This document shows positions 34,328 through 43,266 of a DNA stretch of 64,000 bases, piece by piece. The notes beneath the pieces were generated by a model that worked only from the letters and a program-made list of their open reading frames with translations, ran no database searches and was not told the DNA's origin. Positions within the stretch are counted from its first letter, which is position 1; every line of letters starts with the position of its first letter. A program made the translations under genes and the position numbers. This DNA comes from Cetobacterium sp. 8H (GTDB lineage: Bacteria > Fusobacteriota > Fusobacteriia > Fusobacteriales > Fusobacteriaceae): positions 395,209-459,208 of the forward strand of contig NZ_JACHTG010000003.1 in assembly GCF_014250675.1 (NCBI RefSeq), written 5' to 3'.

Positions 34328-35539
34328 TTATGCTCTTTCGCTTTTTAATTTTTCAGCCATAACTTTAGCGATATGCTCTAATTTCTTTTGATCTTCTAGA
34401 GTTGGTTCTCCTTTTGATTCAACAGGTTCAGCGACAAGTTCTAAGCCAGGAAGCGAATCAGCAAAAGCTTGAATACCTCTTACTCCTCCACCACTCCAAA
34501 GCATGTTTCCAAAGATTCCTAAATATCTATTTTTTAAACCATAGTTTTTAAGTTTATGTAAAAGCCCATGTAAAACAGGATAAACGTCATTGTTGTGCGC
34601 TGCAGATCCAATAATAAGTCCTTTGTATTTCCAAATATCACTTATAATGTATGAGTGATCAGTTTTAGAAGCATCATATATTTTTATATTTTTAATTCCA
34701 TTCCAAGAAAGTTCTCTAGCTATAACGTTAGCCATCTTAGCTGTAGTTCCATAAAGAGTACCATATACTATAACTACACCTTCTTCTTCTGGAGTAAAAC
34801 TTGCCCAGTTAGCGAAGTGGTTAATAACTACAGAAACATCTTTTCTCCATAAAATTCCATGAGAAGGACAGATATATTTAATTTCTAATCCACCTAATTT
34901 TTTAATTGCATTTAAAACTTGAGGACCATATTTTCCAACAATATTAGCATAATATCTTCTCATTTCACTTTCATAGAAAGAGAAGTTTATTTCATCATCG
35001 AAAATACCTCCGTCTAAAGTACCAAAACTTCCAAAAGCATCATTAGAGAAAAGAATTTTATCTGTTGTATCATATGTAACCATAGATTCAGGCCAGTGAA
35101 CCATAGGAACCATAGCAAAAGTTAAAACATGAGTACCTAAATTTAAAGTATCTCCCTCTTTTATGCATAAAAATTTTGTTTCATCAAATGTAGGCATAAA
35201 TGCTTTTATCATTTTTAAAGTAATAACGTTTCCAACAATTTTAGCTTCAGGGAAATATTCAATAACATCTCCTAAAGAACCAGAATGGTCGGGCTCCATA
35301 TGATTAACGATGATATAATCTAGTGGTTTACCCTTTAATATTCCGTTTATTTTCTCAATGAATAAACCAGCAGTAGAAAAATCTACTGTATCGATTATAC
35401 ATGTTTTTTCATCATTTATTAAATAAGAGTTATAAGCAACTCCTTGTGGTAACGGTAAATAATTTTCAAATCTTTCAGTTTTTCTATCGTTAGTTCCAAT
35501 CCAAAAAACTTTTTTTGTAACAGGTGCATGGTAATGCAT
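34328..35539 (-). CDS. fprA: Flavodiiron protein (FprA-type oxygen/NO reductase)
   Basis: Cytoplasmic enzyme that reduces oxygen to water or NO to nitrous oxide, protecting anaerobes. The 403-residue protein has a metallo-beta-lactamase diiron domain with H80, E82, D84 and H85 (HMEPDH) and a flavodoxin domain from about residue 255 (YGTLYGTTAKMANVIA). There is no fused rubredoxin. The start is ATG 35539 with GGAGG upstream; the longer frame to 35581 is not supported. With a nitrate reductase-like enzyme in the window, NO removal is a possible physiological role. Confidence 0.93.
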   Translation of the reverse strand: MHYHAPVTKKVFWIGTNDRKTERFENYLPLPQGVAYNSYLINDEKTCIIDTVDFSTAGLFIEKINGILKGKPLDYIIVNHMEPDHSGSLGDVIEYFPEAKIVGNVITLKMIKAFMPTFDETKFLCIKEGDTLNLGTHVLTFAMVPMVHWPESMVTYDTTDKILFSNDAFGSFGTLDGGIFDDEINFSFYESEMRRYYANIVGKYGPQVLNAIKKLGGLEIKYICPSHGILWRKDVSVVINHFANWASFTPEEEGVVIVYGTLYGTTAKMANVIARELSWNGIKNIKIYDASKTDHSYIISDIWKYKGLIIGSAAHNNDVYPVLHGLLHKLKNYGLKNRYLGIFGNMLWSGGGVRGIQAFADSLPGLELVAEPVESKGEPTLEDQKKLEHIAKVMAEKLKSERA

Positions 35540-35705
35540 AGAAACCTCCTTAAATAAATATAATAATTCTATACTAGTCATATATATTTTAATCTAAAAA
35601 GTTAAAAAATTCAACCTTAATTATATAAATAAGGCAAAATTAAATTGTATTTAACAAAAAATATACAAAAATAATATAAAATGTACAAAAGAGTTTAAAA
35701 AAAGT

Positions 35706-35734
35706 TTTACGAAAGCTAAAAGTGGTGGTATAAT
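35706..35734 (+). promoter_or_regulatory. Promoter of lgt
   Basis: TTTACG (35706-35711), a 17-base spacer and a perfect TATAAT (35729-35734) lie 41 bases before the lgt start. Confidence 0.55.
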
Positions 35735-35775
35735 CAATTAAAAAAGAATAACATAAATTAGTGTAGGAGGGTTTA

Positions 35776-36639
35776 ATGGATCCGATATTTGTGCAACTAG
35801 GGAGTTTAAAAATAAGTTATTACGGCTTATGCTATGCGTTGGCTTTTTTTATAGGGATTGAACTTTTGAAAAGGGAAGCAGTAAATAAAGGACTAAATAA
35901 AGAAGTTGTTGAAGATTATGCTTTTGTAGCCATGATATCTGGACTTCTTGGTGGACGTCTTTATTATGTTCTATTTAATTTTAATTATTATTTTTCGCAT
36001 CCAGCTGATATATTGGCAGTTTGGAAAGGTGGAATGGCAATACATGGTGGAATATTAGGTGGGTTTATAGGAACGTTGATATATGCTCACAGAAAAAAAT
36101 TAAATGCATTTTTATTAGGAGATATGGTAGCACCTTTACTTTTATTAGGTCAAACAATTGGAAGATTTGGAAATTTAGCCAATGGAGAAGTTCATGGAGT
36201 TCCAACATTCACTCCATTTAGTGTGATATTTAAATTAAAACCGAGTTTTTATGAATGGTATAATCAATATAATGCAATGAGTATACTGGAAAAATCAAAA
36301 TATAAAGAATTAGTTCCTTGGGGATTAGTTTTTCCAAATTCTTCTCCTGCTGGATCAGAATTTCCGAATTTACCTTTACATCCGGCGATGTTATATGAAG
36401 CGTTATTAAATTTTATAGGATTTTTATTTTTATACTTTTTTATGAGGAAAAAAAAGTATGCTACTGGAACAATTTGGTGGTCTTATATAATAATATACAG
36501 TTTGAATCGTATATTTGTAAGCTTTTTCAGAGCAGAAGATTTAATGTTTTATGGTTTTAGAGCACCACATGTTATAAGTTTCATAATGATGTTTTTTGCA
36601 GCAATTATAATAATAATTATTAATAAAAATAGGGAGTGA
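35776..36639 (+). CDS. lgt: Prolipoprotein diacylglyceryl transferase
   Basis: Membrane enzyme that attaches diacylglycerol to the lipobox Cys of prolipoproteins. The 287-residue protein has about seven membrane segments, the signature GRFGNLANGEVHG near residue 130 and the C-terminal FVSFFRAED. Followed after seven bases by a lipoprotein gene, a natural substrate. Confidence 0.94.
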   Translation: MDPIFVQLGSLKISYYGLCYALAFFIGIELLKREAVNKGLNKEVVEDYAFVAMISGLLGGRLYYVLFNFNYYFSHPADILAVWKGGMAIHGGILGGFIGTLIYAHRKKLNAFLLGDMVAPLLLLGQTIGRFGNLANGEVHGVPTFTPFSVIFKLKPSFYEWYNQYNAMSILEKSKYKELVPWGLVFPNSSPAGSEFPNLPLHPAMLYEALLNFIGFLFLYFFMRKKKYATGTIWWSYIIIYSLNRIFVSFFRAEDLMFYGFRAPHVISFIMMFFAAIIIIIINKNRE

Positions 36640-36646
36640 GGGAATT

Positions 36647-37051
36647 ATGAAAAAAGTTATGGGATTACTACTAATGATTACAATTTTATTTGGAGGTTGT
36701 ACAAGTTTAGGTACAAAGAAACAAAAGTTAGTTGGAAAAGAGTATATTCTTGTTCAAGAAAATTCAATACCAAATGTTTTAATTGGATTTGATGAGCATA
36801 ACTTTTATGGATTTTCTGGCTTAAATAATTATTTTGGAAGATATGAGAAAAAAGGAAATAAAATCAAACTAGAAAAATTAGGATCTACTCTAATGGCTGG
36901 TTCTGACAAAGTTATGAAAATGGAAACAGAATATTTAAATAAAATAGAAAAAGTTCAGTATTATTCAATCGAAGATGATATATTAACATTGGAATTAAAT
37001 GATGGGGAAGTATTAAAATATAAGGAAAATAAAAAATTAGAAAAAAAATAA
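36647..37051 (+). CDS. META-domain-like (HslJ-type) lipoprotein
   Basis: Protein of 134 residues with a lipoprotein signal (LLLMITILFGGC; Cys18) and a single META-like domain: KLVGKEYILVQ, FSGLNNYFGRYEKKGNKIKL, LGSTLMAG and a final LTLELNDGEVLKYK. META proteins are envelope proteins linked to stress and motility, without known enzyme activity. Sits in a two-gene unit with lgt, followed by a terminator. Confidence 0.8.
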   Translation: MKKVMGLLLMITILFGGCTSLGTKKQKLVGKEYILVQENSIPNVLIGFDEHNFYGFSGLNNYFGRYEKKGNKIKLEKLGSTLMAGSDKVMKMETEYLNKIEKVQYYSIEDDILTLELNDGEVLKYKENKKLEKK

Positions 37052-37081
37052 AATAAAATAAAAAATAAAATATATTATTGA

Positions 37082-37135
37082 GTAAAAACTCTAAATTCAT
37101 ATGAAAAGAACATGTGAACTTAGAGTTTTTTTTAT
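37082..37135 (+). terminator. Rho-independent terminator
   Basis: AAAAACTCTAA... pairs with TTAGAGTTTTT across an imperfect hairpin (about 37085-37131) followed by a T-rich run, after the META lipoprotein gene. Confidence 0.78.
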
Positions 37136-37219
37136 TTTTTAGAAATAATGAAAAAGGAAATTAAAAATAGTTTTGTAAACTTAAATTAAGCTTTTATATT
37201 TTAGGAAAAGAGGTAGGGT

Positions 37220-38845
37220 ATGAAAAGAATTGATGAAAAATTAAAAGAGATTGAAAAAGAGTATTTAGAATTACAAGAGGGAATTGAAGAATATTCAAAT
37301 AATAATATGAAATCAGCAGATTTAAAAAAAAGAGGTTCTAAGTTTGGAATATATGAACAAAAAGGTAAGACAATGATGCTTAGATTAAAAGCTGTTGGTG
37401 GTGAATTATCATTAAAAAAATTTAAATCTTTATCAGAGATAATGAAAAAAGAGGAAATCTCATATTTACATCTTTCAACTCGTCAAAATTATCAATTGCA
37501 TCAAGTTGATTTTACAAGAGTAAAGTCAACAATAGAAGATTGTAACTCAAACGAAATGTATTTTAGAGGTGGAGGAGGAAATACTTTTAGAAGTATACTA
37601 GTTTCTACTTATACAGGAGTGGAAAAAAGAGGTGGATTTGATGTTATGCCATATGCAAGAATGGTTGAAAACGAAGTATTTTTTATGGATAAAGCCTTTG
37701 ATTTTGGAAGAAAATTAAAAATAGGTTTTTCAAATAGCTTAGAAGATGAGTTTGTAATGGCAGTTCAAGATATGGGATTTGTAGCAAAAGAAATAAATGG
37801 AAGAAGAGGATTTAAAGTTTATTCTGGTGGAGGAATGGGAAGAAATAGTAAGATCGGTTATGTTTTAATTGATTTCTTACCAGAAGAAGATTTACTAAGA
37901 GCAGTAAAAGCTATAATTGATTTATTTTATGATCGTGGAGATAGAGTAAATAGAATGCAAGCAAGATTAAGATTTTTAGTTGAAAAACTTGGGATTTCTG
38001 GTTTTAGACAGTTATTTTTAGAATATTTTAATAAAGAAACTATAGAAAACGGAAAAATATCAGAAATTGATTATCTTAAAAAAGTAGACAAGCTAGCTAA
38101 GTTTGAAGCAGAAGAAGAAACAAAAGATTTTTTACATTGGAAAGAGATCTGTGTAAAAGAAACAAAATTTAAAGATGTGGTTTCGTTAGTTTTATATGTA
38201 AAAAATGGTGATTTAACAGTTGAAGACGTTGAGAAGTTATCTAGATTAATGGGAGATTTAAAGACACCATTAATTAGAGCTACCATAAATCAAAATCTAG
38301 TTATACCATTGGTTCATAAATCTGCACTTCCATACATTTATAATTATTTAAATAAAGAGATACCAGAGGTTGTGACACAAACAATTTCTATTAGAGGACA
38401 GATAAGATCTTGTGTAGGAGCCAAAGTTTGTATGATTGGTGTTCAAGATTCAGTAAGCATTGCAGATGCGATAGGAAAAGAGTTAGATAGCCTAGCAAAA
38501 GAGTACCCACAATATAGAAAAATTATATTTAAAGAAGCTAAAAATATTAGAATATCAGGTTGTCCAAGTTCATGTGCAGGTGTACCAGTAGCACCTCTTG
38601 GTTTTATAGGATTAAAGAAAAAAATAAACGATAAATTAGTTGATTGTATGCAAGTTTATATGGGTGGAATTTTAACTGAAGGAATTCAATCTCTAGCATT
38701 TGAAATTCCTAACTTGATTCTTCCTATAGAAGAGATACCAATTCTTGTAAAATCATTGTTTAAAGATTATTTAGAAGCTTTACAGACATATGATATTAGT
38801 TTTAGTAGTTATATGTATGAAAGAAGATTAGAAGAGTTTAGATAA
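37220..38845 (+). CDS. Ferredoxin-dependent sulfite/nitrite reductase (NirA/Sir type)
   Basis: Cytoplasmic siroheme enzyme of 541 residues with the full two-repeat architecture. Ferredoxin-like half domains open at LRLKAVGGELSL, followed by STRQNYQLH and RSCVGAKVC. Siroheme-[4Fe-4S] ligands are C398, C404, C448 and C452 (CVGAKVC and GCPSSC). There is no extra ferredoxin cluster. It could reduce nitrite to ammonium after the nitrate reductase-like enzyme at 8187, or sulfite for cysteine synthesis. Sequence alone does not decide. Monocistronic with its own terminator and no nearby partner genes. Confidence 0.85.
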   Translation: MKRIDEKLKEIEKEYLELQEGIEEYSNNNMKSADLKKRGSKFGIYEQKGKTMMLRLKAVGGELSLKKFKSLSEIMKKEEISYLHLSTRQNYQLHQVDFTRVKSTIEDCNSNEMYFRGGGGNTFRSILVSTYTGVEKRGGFDVMPYARMVENEVFFMDKAFDFGRKLKIGFSNSLEDEFVMAVQDMGFVAKEINGRRGFKVYSGGGMGRNSKIGYVLIDFLPEEDLLRAVKAIIDLFYDRGDRVNRMQARLRFLVEKLGISGFRQLFLEYFNKETIENGKISEIDYLKKVDKLAKFEAEEETKDFLHWKEICVKETKFKDVVSLVLYVKNGDLTVEDVEKLSRLMGDLKTPLIRATINQNLVIPLVHKSALPYIYNYLNKEIPEVVTQTISIRGQIRSCVGAKVCMIGVQDSVSIADAIGKELDSLAKEYPQYRKIIFKEAKNIRISGCPSSCAGVPVAPLGFIGLKKKINDKLVDCMQVYMGGILTEGIQSLAFEIPNLILPIEEIPILVKSLFKDYLEALQTYDISFSSYMYERRLEEFR

Positions 38846-38847
38846 AA

Positions 38848-38885
38848 AAAAGGTCGTCATGCTAAGTGTGACGACCTTTTTAATT
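38848..38885. terminator. Bidirectional rho-independent terminator
   Basis: An eleven-base stem AAAGGTCGTCA with TGACGACCTTT (38850-38860 and 38870-38880) and a nine-base loop, flanked by A and T runs, between convergent genes. Confidence 0.9.
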
Positions 38886-38892
38886 CATTAGT

Positions 38893-39501
38893 TTATTTCC
38901 ACTCTATTATTTTGGCACCTTTATTTTGCATTTCTAAAAAGGCATTGTCAGAATCATTAGGAGAAAGATTGACACCTTTACATCCATTTGATACTACATT
39001 GACATCAAAACCTAGTTCTAAAGCATCTAAAACAGTATATTTAACACAGTAATCAGTAGCTAAACCAAGAATAAATAGTTCAGTAACTGAATTTTCTTTT
39101 AAAATTTTTAGTAGATTAGTTTCTTTTAATTTACCATTATCAAAAAATCCGCTGTATGAATCAATTTCTAAGTCAGTTCCCTTATATATTATAGTTTTAA
39201 TTTCAGCTAAATCAGGATGGAATTCAGAGCCATATGTATTCTCGATACAATGATCGGGCCACCAAACCTGTAGAAGGCCATTTAATGTACCTACCTCTCC
39301 AATAGTTCCATTAGAATTGCTAGCAAAACTTTTGTGAGTAGATGGATGCCAGTCTTTTGTGGCTACAACTAAAAAATTATTTTGATTGAAGTACTTAATC
39401 ATATTATTAGCAATATCAATAATTTGATGAGCATCTTTTACAGCTAAGCTTCCACCTTCACAAAAATCATTTTGAATATCAACAACAATTAAAGCTTTCA
39501 A
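38893..39501 (-). CDS. pncA: Nicotinamidase
   Basis: Isochorismatase-fold amidase of 202 residues converting nicotinamide to nicotinate for NAD salvage. The catalytic triad is visible as D8 (VDIQNDF), the Lys of IYKGTDL and the Cys of LATDYCVKYT; KDWHPSTH supplies metal ligands. GGGGG precedes ATG 39501. Single gene. Confidence 0.92.
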   Translation of the reverse strand: MKALIVVDIQNDFCEGGSLAVKDAHQIIDIANNMIKYFNQNNFLVVATKDWHPSTHKSFASNSNGTIGEVGTLNGLLQVWWPDHCIENTYGSEFHPDLAEIKTIIYKGTDLEIDSYSGFFDNGKLKETNLLKILKENSVTELFILGLATDYCVKYTVLDALELGFDVNVVSNGCKGVNLSPNDSDNAFLEMQNKGAKIIEWK

Positions 39502-39636
39502 GTGATACTCCCCCTTATAATTTTATATTTCTAAGTATAGCAGTTAATATAAAAAATGTAAAATAAAAACAATTAGCAAAAATCTTATAGATTTGATATT
39601 ATTAATTATGAGTGATTAATAAAAAGGAGGAGTAGC

Positions 39637-40209
39637 ATGAACGTAATTTTTGGGGTAGCATTTTTTATTCTAGGAAGTCTAGCGGTATATGTTTTTCAAA
39701 GAAAAAGATTTGCAAAAATGACAGAAGAGGATTTTGTATGTGAAGTTGTACAGAAAGCTTTTGCTAGAGAGAAGTCTTCTAAACACAATGAGCATAATTT
39801 AGTGAGAGCTCTTCTAAAAAGTGATGCTTTTATAAAAGATTTGTCTTTAACTGCAAAGTTTAAAGGGATGATTGTTGGATATATACTTTTTACAAAAGCT
39901 AAAGTGGGAGATGAAACTTTATTAGTTCTTTCACCACTTGCAGTACTACCTAAATTTCAAAAAAAAGGAATTGGGAAAAGTCTTGTAGAAAAAGGGCATG
40001 TAGTTGCTAAAAAATTAGGGTATAAAGGAGTAATAGTACTTGGACATCCTGAATATTATAAAAAGTTAGGATACCTTCCAGCTTCAAAATGGGGAATTAA
40101 GGCACCTTTTGAAGTGGTAGATGAAAATTTTATGGCTATTGAGTTAGTACCAGGAGCTTTAACAGGAGTAAGTGGTGTTGTGGAGTATGCTAAAGAGTTT
40201 GGATTATAA
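39637..40209 (+). CDS. GNAT-family acetyltransferase with N-terminal membrane helix
   Basis: Protein of 190 residues. Residues 3-20 (VIFGVAFFILGSLAVYVF) form one membrane helix, followed by a YhbS-like GNAT domain from about residue 28; the acetyl-CoA loop is FQKKGIGKSL and a later YYKKLGY is also typical. Most relatives lack the membrane anchor. GGAGG precedes ATG 39637, and the helix is in frame with a good start, so it is not an artefact. Acceptor unknown. The PatB-like gene follows after 19 bases. Confidence 0.75.
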   Translation: MNVIFGVAFFILGSLAVYVFQRKRFAKMTEEDFVCEVVQKAFAREKSSKHNEHNLVRALLKSDAFIKDLSLTAKFKGMIVGYILFTKAKVGDETLLVLSPLAVLPKFQKKGIGKSLVEKGHVVAKKLGYKGVIVLGHPEYYKKLGYLPASKWGIKAPFEVVDENFMAIELVPGALTGVSGVVEYAKEFGL

Positions 40210-40228
40210 ATAAAAAGGATGGTGTTTT

Positions 40229-41404
40229 ATGAAAAATAATTTTGATGAATATGTTGAGAGAAGAGGGACAGATTCTAGAAAATGGAGTTTGATAGGGATG
40301 TTAGAAATGGCTCAATATGTGGATGAAGAAAGTATACCTATGTGGGTTGCGGATATGGATTTTAGGGTACCAGAATTTGTTATAGAAAAACTAGAAAAAA
40401 GGGTAAAAGAGCAAGTATTTGGTTATAATATCGTTGGTGAGAGTTATTATGAAAGTGTTAAATACTGGTTAAAGAAAAAAAATAACTGGAGCATAGAAGA
40501 AGAGTGGATAGTTCCGACAAGTGGTGTCGTTCCTGCTCTTTGTTTTGCGGTAAAAGCTTTCACAGAGGAAGGGGATGGAGTGATAGTCCAAAATCCAGTG
40601 TATCCTCCATTTAGAAGTTCAATAGAATTGAATAAGAGAACAGTTGTAAACAGTCCATTAAAATTAGTAAATGATAGATATGAAATGGATTTTATAGATT
40701 TGGAGAAAAAATTTAAAGAGCCAAAAAATAAATTATTCATCCTATGTAGTCCACATAATCCGGTTGGCAGAGTATGGACAGAAGTGGAGCTTAAAAAACT
40801 GGTTACACTCAGCATTGAAAATAATGTAATCATAGTTTCAGACGAAATTCACAGTGATTTGATATTATTTGAAAATAACTTTACGTCGTTAGGAACTTTA
40901 AATTTAAAGAACTTAATAGTTTGTACTTCAATTAGTAAAACATTTAATCTTGCAGCGTTAAAAGCATCAAATATAATAATTCCAGATGAAAGTTTAAGAG
41001 AAAAATTTAAAGAAGAGATGTTTAAAGTAGGATTAAAACCAGTTCCAAATATATTTGGAGCAATAGCTACAGAAGCTTGTTATACAGCTGATGGAGAAAA
41101 ATGGTTAGAGGATTTAAAAAAATATTTGGAAAATAACTATAAATATTTAAAAAAGTTTTTAGATGAAAATATTCCTAATATTAAATGTATGCCATTAGAA
41201 GGAACATATTTGGCATGGTTAGATTTAAAAGGATTAAATTTAACAGAAGAGGAATTAGTAAACAAAATTGAAAAAGAGGCCAAAATAGTTATAGATGGAG
41301 GACATATCTTTGGGGAAGAGGGAAAAGGATTTATTAGATTGAATTTTGCTTGTCACAGAGATGTCTTGAAAGAAGCTCTAGAAAGATTAAAAAAAGTATT
41401 TTAA
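40229..41404 (+). CDS. PatB/MalY-family PLP-dependent C-S lyase
   Basis: Cytoplasmic aminotransferase-fold enzyme of 391 residues. The opening RRGTDSRKWSL with MWVADMDF is diagnostic of the MalY/PatB group, and K237 in SISKTFNLAALK holds PLP. Members cleave cystathionine or cysteine, releasing homocysteine or hydrogen sulfide. Probably co-transcribed with the GNAT gene. In a fusobacterium this is a likely source of sulfide from cysteine. Confidence 0.88.
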   Translation: MKNNFDEYVERRGTDSRKWSLIGMLEMAQYVDEESIPMWVADMDFRVPEFVIEKLEKRVKEQVFGYNIVGESYYESVKYWLKKKNNWSIEEEWIVPTSGVVPALCFAVKAFTEEGDGVIVQNPVYPPFRSSIELNKRTVVNSPLKLVNDRYEMDFIDLEKKFKEPKNKLFILCSPHNPVGRVWTEVELKKLVTLSIENNVIIVSDEIHSDLILFENNFTSLGTLNLKNLIVCTSISKTFNLAALKASNIIIPDESLREKFKEEMFKVGLKPVPNIFGAIATEACYTADGEKWLEDLKKYLENNYKYLKKFLDENIPNIKCMPLEGTYLAWLDLKGLNLTEEELVNKIEKEAKIVIDGGHIFGEEGKGFIRLNFACHRDVLKEALERLKKVF

Positions 41405-41438
41405 AAAAATGCAGAGTGTCTAACTCTGCATTTATACT
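41404..41438. terminator. Bidirectional rho-independent terminator
   Basis: AAATGCAGAGT (41407-41417) and ACTCTGCATTT (41423-41433) form an eleven-base stem with a five-base loop between the convergent patB and nitroreductase genes. Confidence 0.88.
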
Positions 41439-42043
41439 ATTTTACAAATTTCATTAAATTTTAGTCGACGTTCTCTAGGTAATAAGGTTTTTGATTCATC
41501 AAAATATCCAATTGAAAGTAACATAACAACAGTTTTACTCTCATCTATATTAAAAAGTTCTTTAATTTTTTCTTCACTAAAACCAATCATAGGGTGTGTG
41601 TCCACACCAAGATTTTTAGCACATAACATGATGCACATGGCTAAAAGAGAAACATCCCTTACAGCCATAGCGTTCCTTTTAACTTCTGTTGGATATAAAA
41701 TAGTTTCACACATCTGTATAACACTGTTGACTTTTTCTTCACTCATTCCAAGCTCTATCTTAGTATTCCACATAGGATTATCTCTTCCATATCCAAAAGT
41801 ATCCCCAATTAAAATAAGAGTCATTGGAGCCTCTAATATTTTAGGTTGCGAACATGCAGTAAAAAGTTTTTCTTTAGCCTCTGAAGATTTGACAGCAATA
41901 ATTTCCCAAGGTTGAAGATTGAATGCAGAAGGAGAGAGAATAGCTTCATTTATAATTTCTTCAAAAAGCTTTAAATCTAATTGTTTATTAGGGTTAAAAA
42001 AATTAACACTTCTTCTTTTAGTAAAAACTTCTTTAAATTTCAT
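41432..42043 (-). CDS. Nitroreductase-family flavoprotein
   Basis: FMN-dependent NAD(P)H reductase of 203 residues with FTKRRSVNFF and SPSAFNLQPWEIIAV at the FMN site and a final RERRLKFNEICKIV. Similar to NfsB/NfnB-like oxidoreductases. GGAGG precedes ATG 42043. Substrate unknown; distinct from the shorter nitroreductase at 21843. Confidence 0.87.
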   Translation of the reverse strand: MKFKEVFTKRRSVNFFNPNKQLDLKLFEEIINEAILSPSAFNLQPWEIIAVKSSEAKEKLFTACSQPKILEAPMTLILIGDTFGYGRDNPMWNTKIELGMSEEKVNSVIQMCETILYPTEVKRNAMAVRDVSLLAMCIMLCAKNLGVDTHPMIGFSEEKIKELFNIDESKTVVMLLSIGYFDESKTLLPRERRLKFNEICKIV

Positions 42044-42100
42044 ATATACACCTCCATTAAAACATTTAGTAATATATACTAAAGTTATAATAGAAATCTT

Positions 42101-43165
42101 TTATTTTAAAGTGTTTTTAGTAATTATTCTAGGAATTCTTTTGTTCAAAAGAGTTGTATATTCATAGTGTGCCATATTTAAATAATTATTACATTCTTCA
42201 AAATCTTTATAAATTTCAACAAGATCTCCTTCATTAACTGAGTCATCAACTAAAATAAAAGATGTATCCATACTTATATGGACTATTTGATAAGTCTTTT
42301 GATTGATATGACATAAAATATTAGTATTTTTCTTTGAAAATCCATCGCCGTAACCTAATTTAATTTTAGCCACCTTTTTGAATCCATTTGTATTTAAATC
42401 ACTTATTCTTTCATATCCAATAAAATTTAAATGATCAAAGTTTTTTATATTATAAACTGATCCAACAAGTGACCAAGATCTTTTAATATTATTATCTGTG
42501 AGACCGATATCTACCATTCCTAGAACACTTATACCACATCTTACATGAGTAGAACCATCCCCAATTTTTAATAAAGTAGCGGCACTATTCTGTGAATGAA
42601 TAACTTTAAATCGATCTATACCAAGAAATTTAATAGTTTCCATAAATTGTTTTTGTATTTGAAGCATTTCATCAGGTGTTGAAGCAAAGAAATGAGTCAT
42701 AGCACCTTTAAAGTAAAGATCATTTTGTAAAATTAAATTTTTAACCTCTTCAAATTGTTCATAATAGACACCATTTCGAGCAAATCCAAAATCTAATTTT
42801 AGATGAAGTTGAGAAAAATTTAACTTTAAATCAATTGCTTCTTTTAATTCTTCTAAGCTATTAATGATCATTTCTAAGTTTTTATGTTCATCTAGAATAG
42901 ATAAATTTTCAAGAGTTTCAAAAACTAAAATTTTTATATTTGGGATATTTAAATTTAAAATCTCTTTTGCTTCTGATTCTCTAGCTACCGCAAAATAACT
43001 ACATCCAGCTTCAATTAGGATGGGAATCACCTCAATTAAACCATGCCCATATGCATTTGCTTTAACAACAGTAATAACATCTTTTTTGGTACTATTTTTA
43101 ATATAGTTAAAATTATGAATTATATTATCTTTATTGATATTGATTTGAAAACCGTTTCTCCCCAC
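42101..43165 (-). CDS. alr: Alanine racemase
   Basis: PLP enzyme making D-alanine for the cell wall. The catalytic lysine lies in KANAYGHG near residue 35; RCGISVLGM and the GYGDGFSKKN stretch are also typical. At 355 residues it is slightly short. The frame can start at GTG 43174, but GTG 43165 has AAGGGAG eight bases upstream and is preferred; no ATG fits. The C-terminal domain is intact. Divergent from comB. Confidence 0.87.
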   Translation of the reverse strand: MGRNGFQININKDNIIHNFNYIKNSTKKDVITVVKANAYGHGLIEVIPILIEAGCSYFAVARESEAKEILNLNIPNIKILVFETLENLSILDEHKNLEMIINSLEELKEAIDLKLNFSQLHLKLDFGFARNGVYYEQFEEVKNLILQNDLYFKGAMTHFFASTPDEMLQIQKQFMETIKFLGIDRFKVIHSQNSAATLLKIGDGSTHVRCGISVLGMVDIGLTDNNIKRSWSLVGSVYNIKNFDHLNFIGYERISDLNTNGFKKVAKIKLGYGDGFSKKNTNILCHINQKTYQIVHISMDTSFILVDDSVNEGDLVEIYKDFEECNNYLNMAHYEYTTLLNKRIPRIITKNTLK

Positions 43166-43266
43166 ACTAATCACTCCCTTGTAAAATTATGTAATATCAT
43201 TATTACCACATAATTCTTTAAATTTCAAAAAAAATATTGTAGAATTAAGAAAAAGGAGATGATTTT

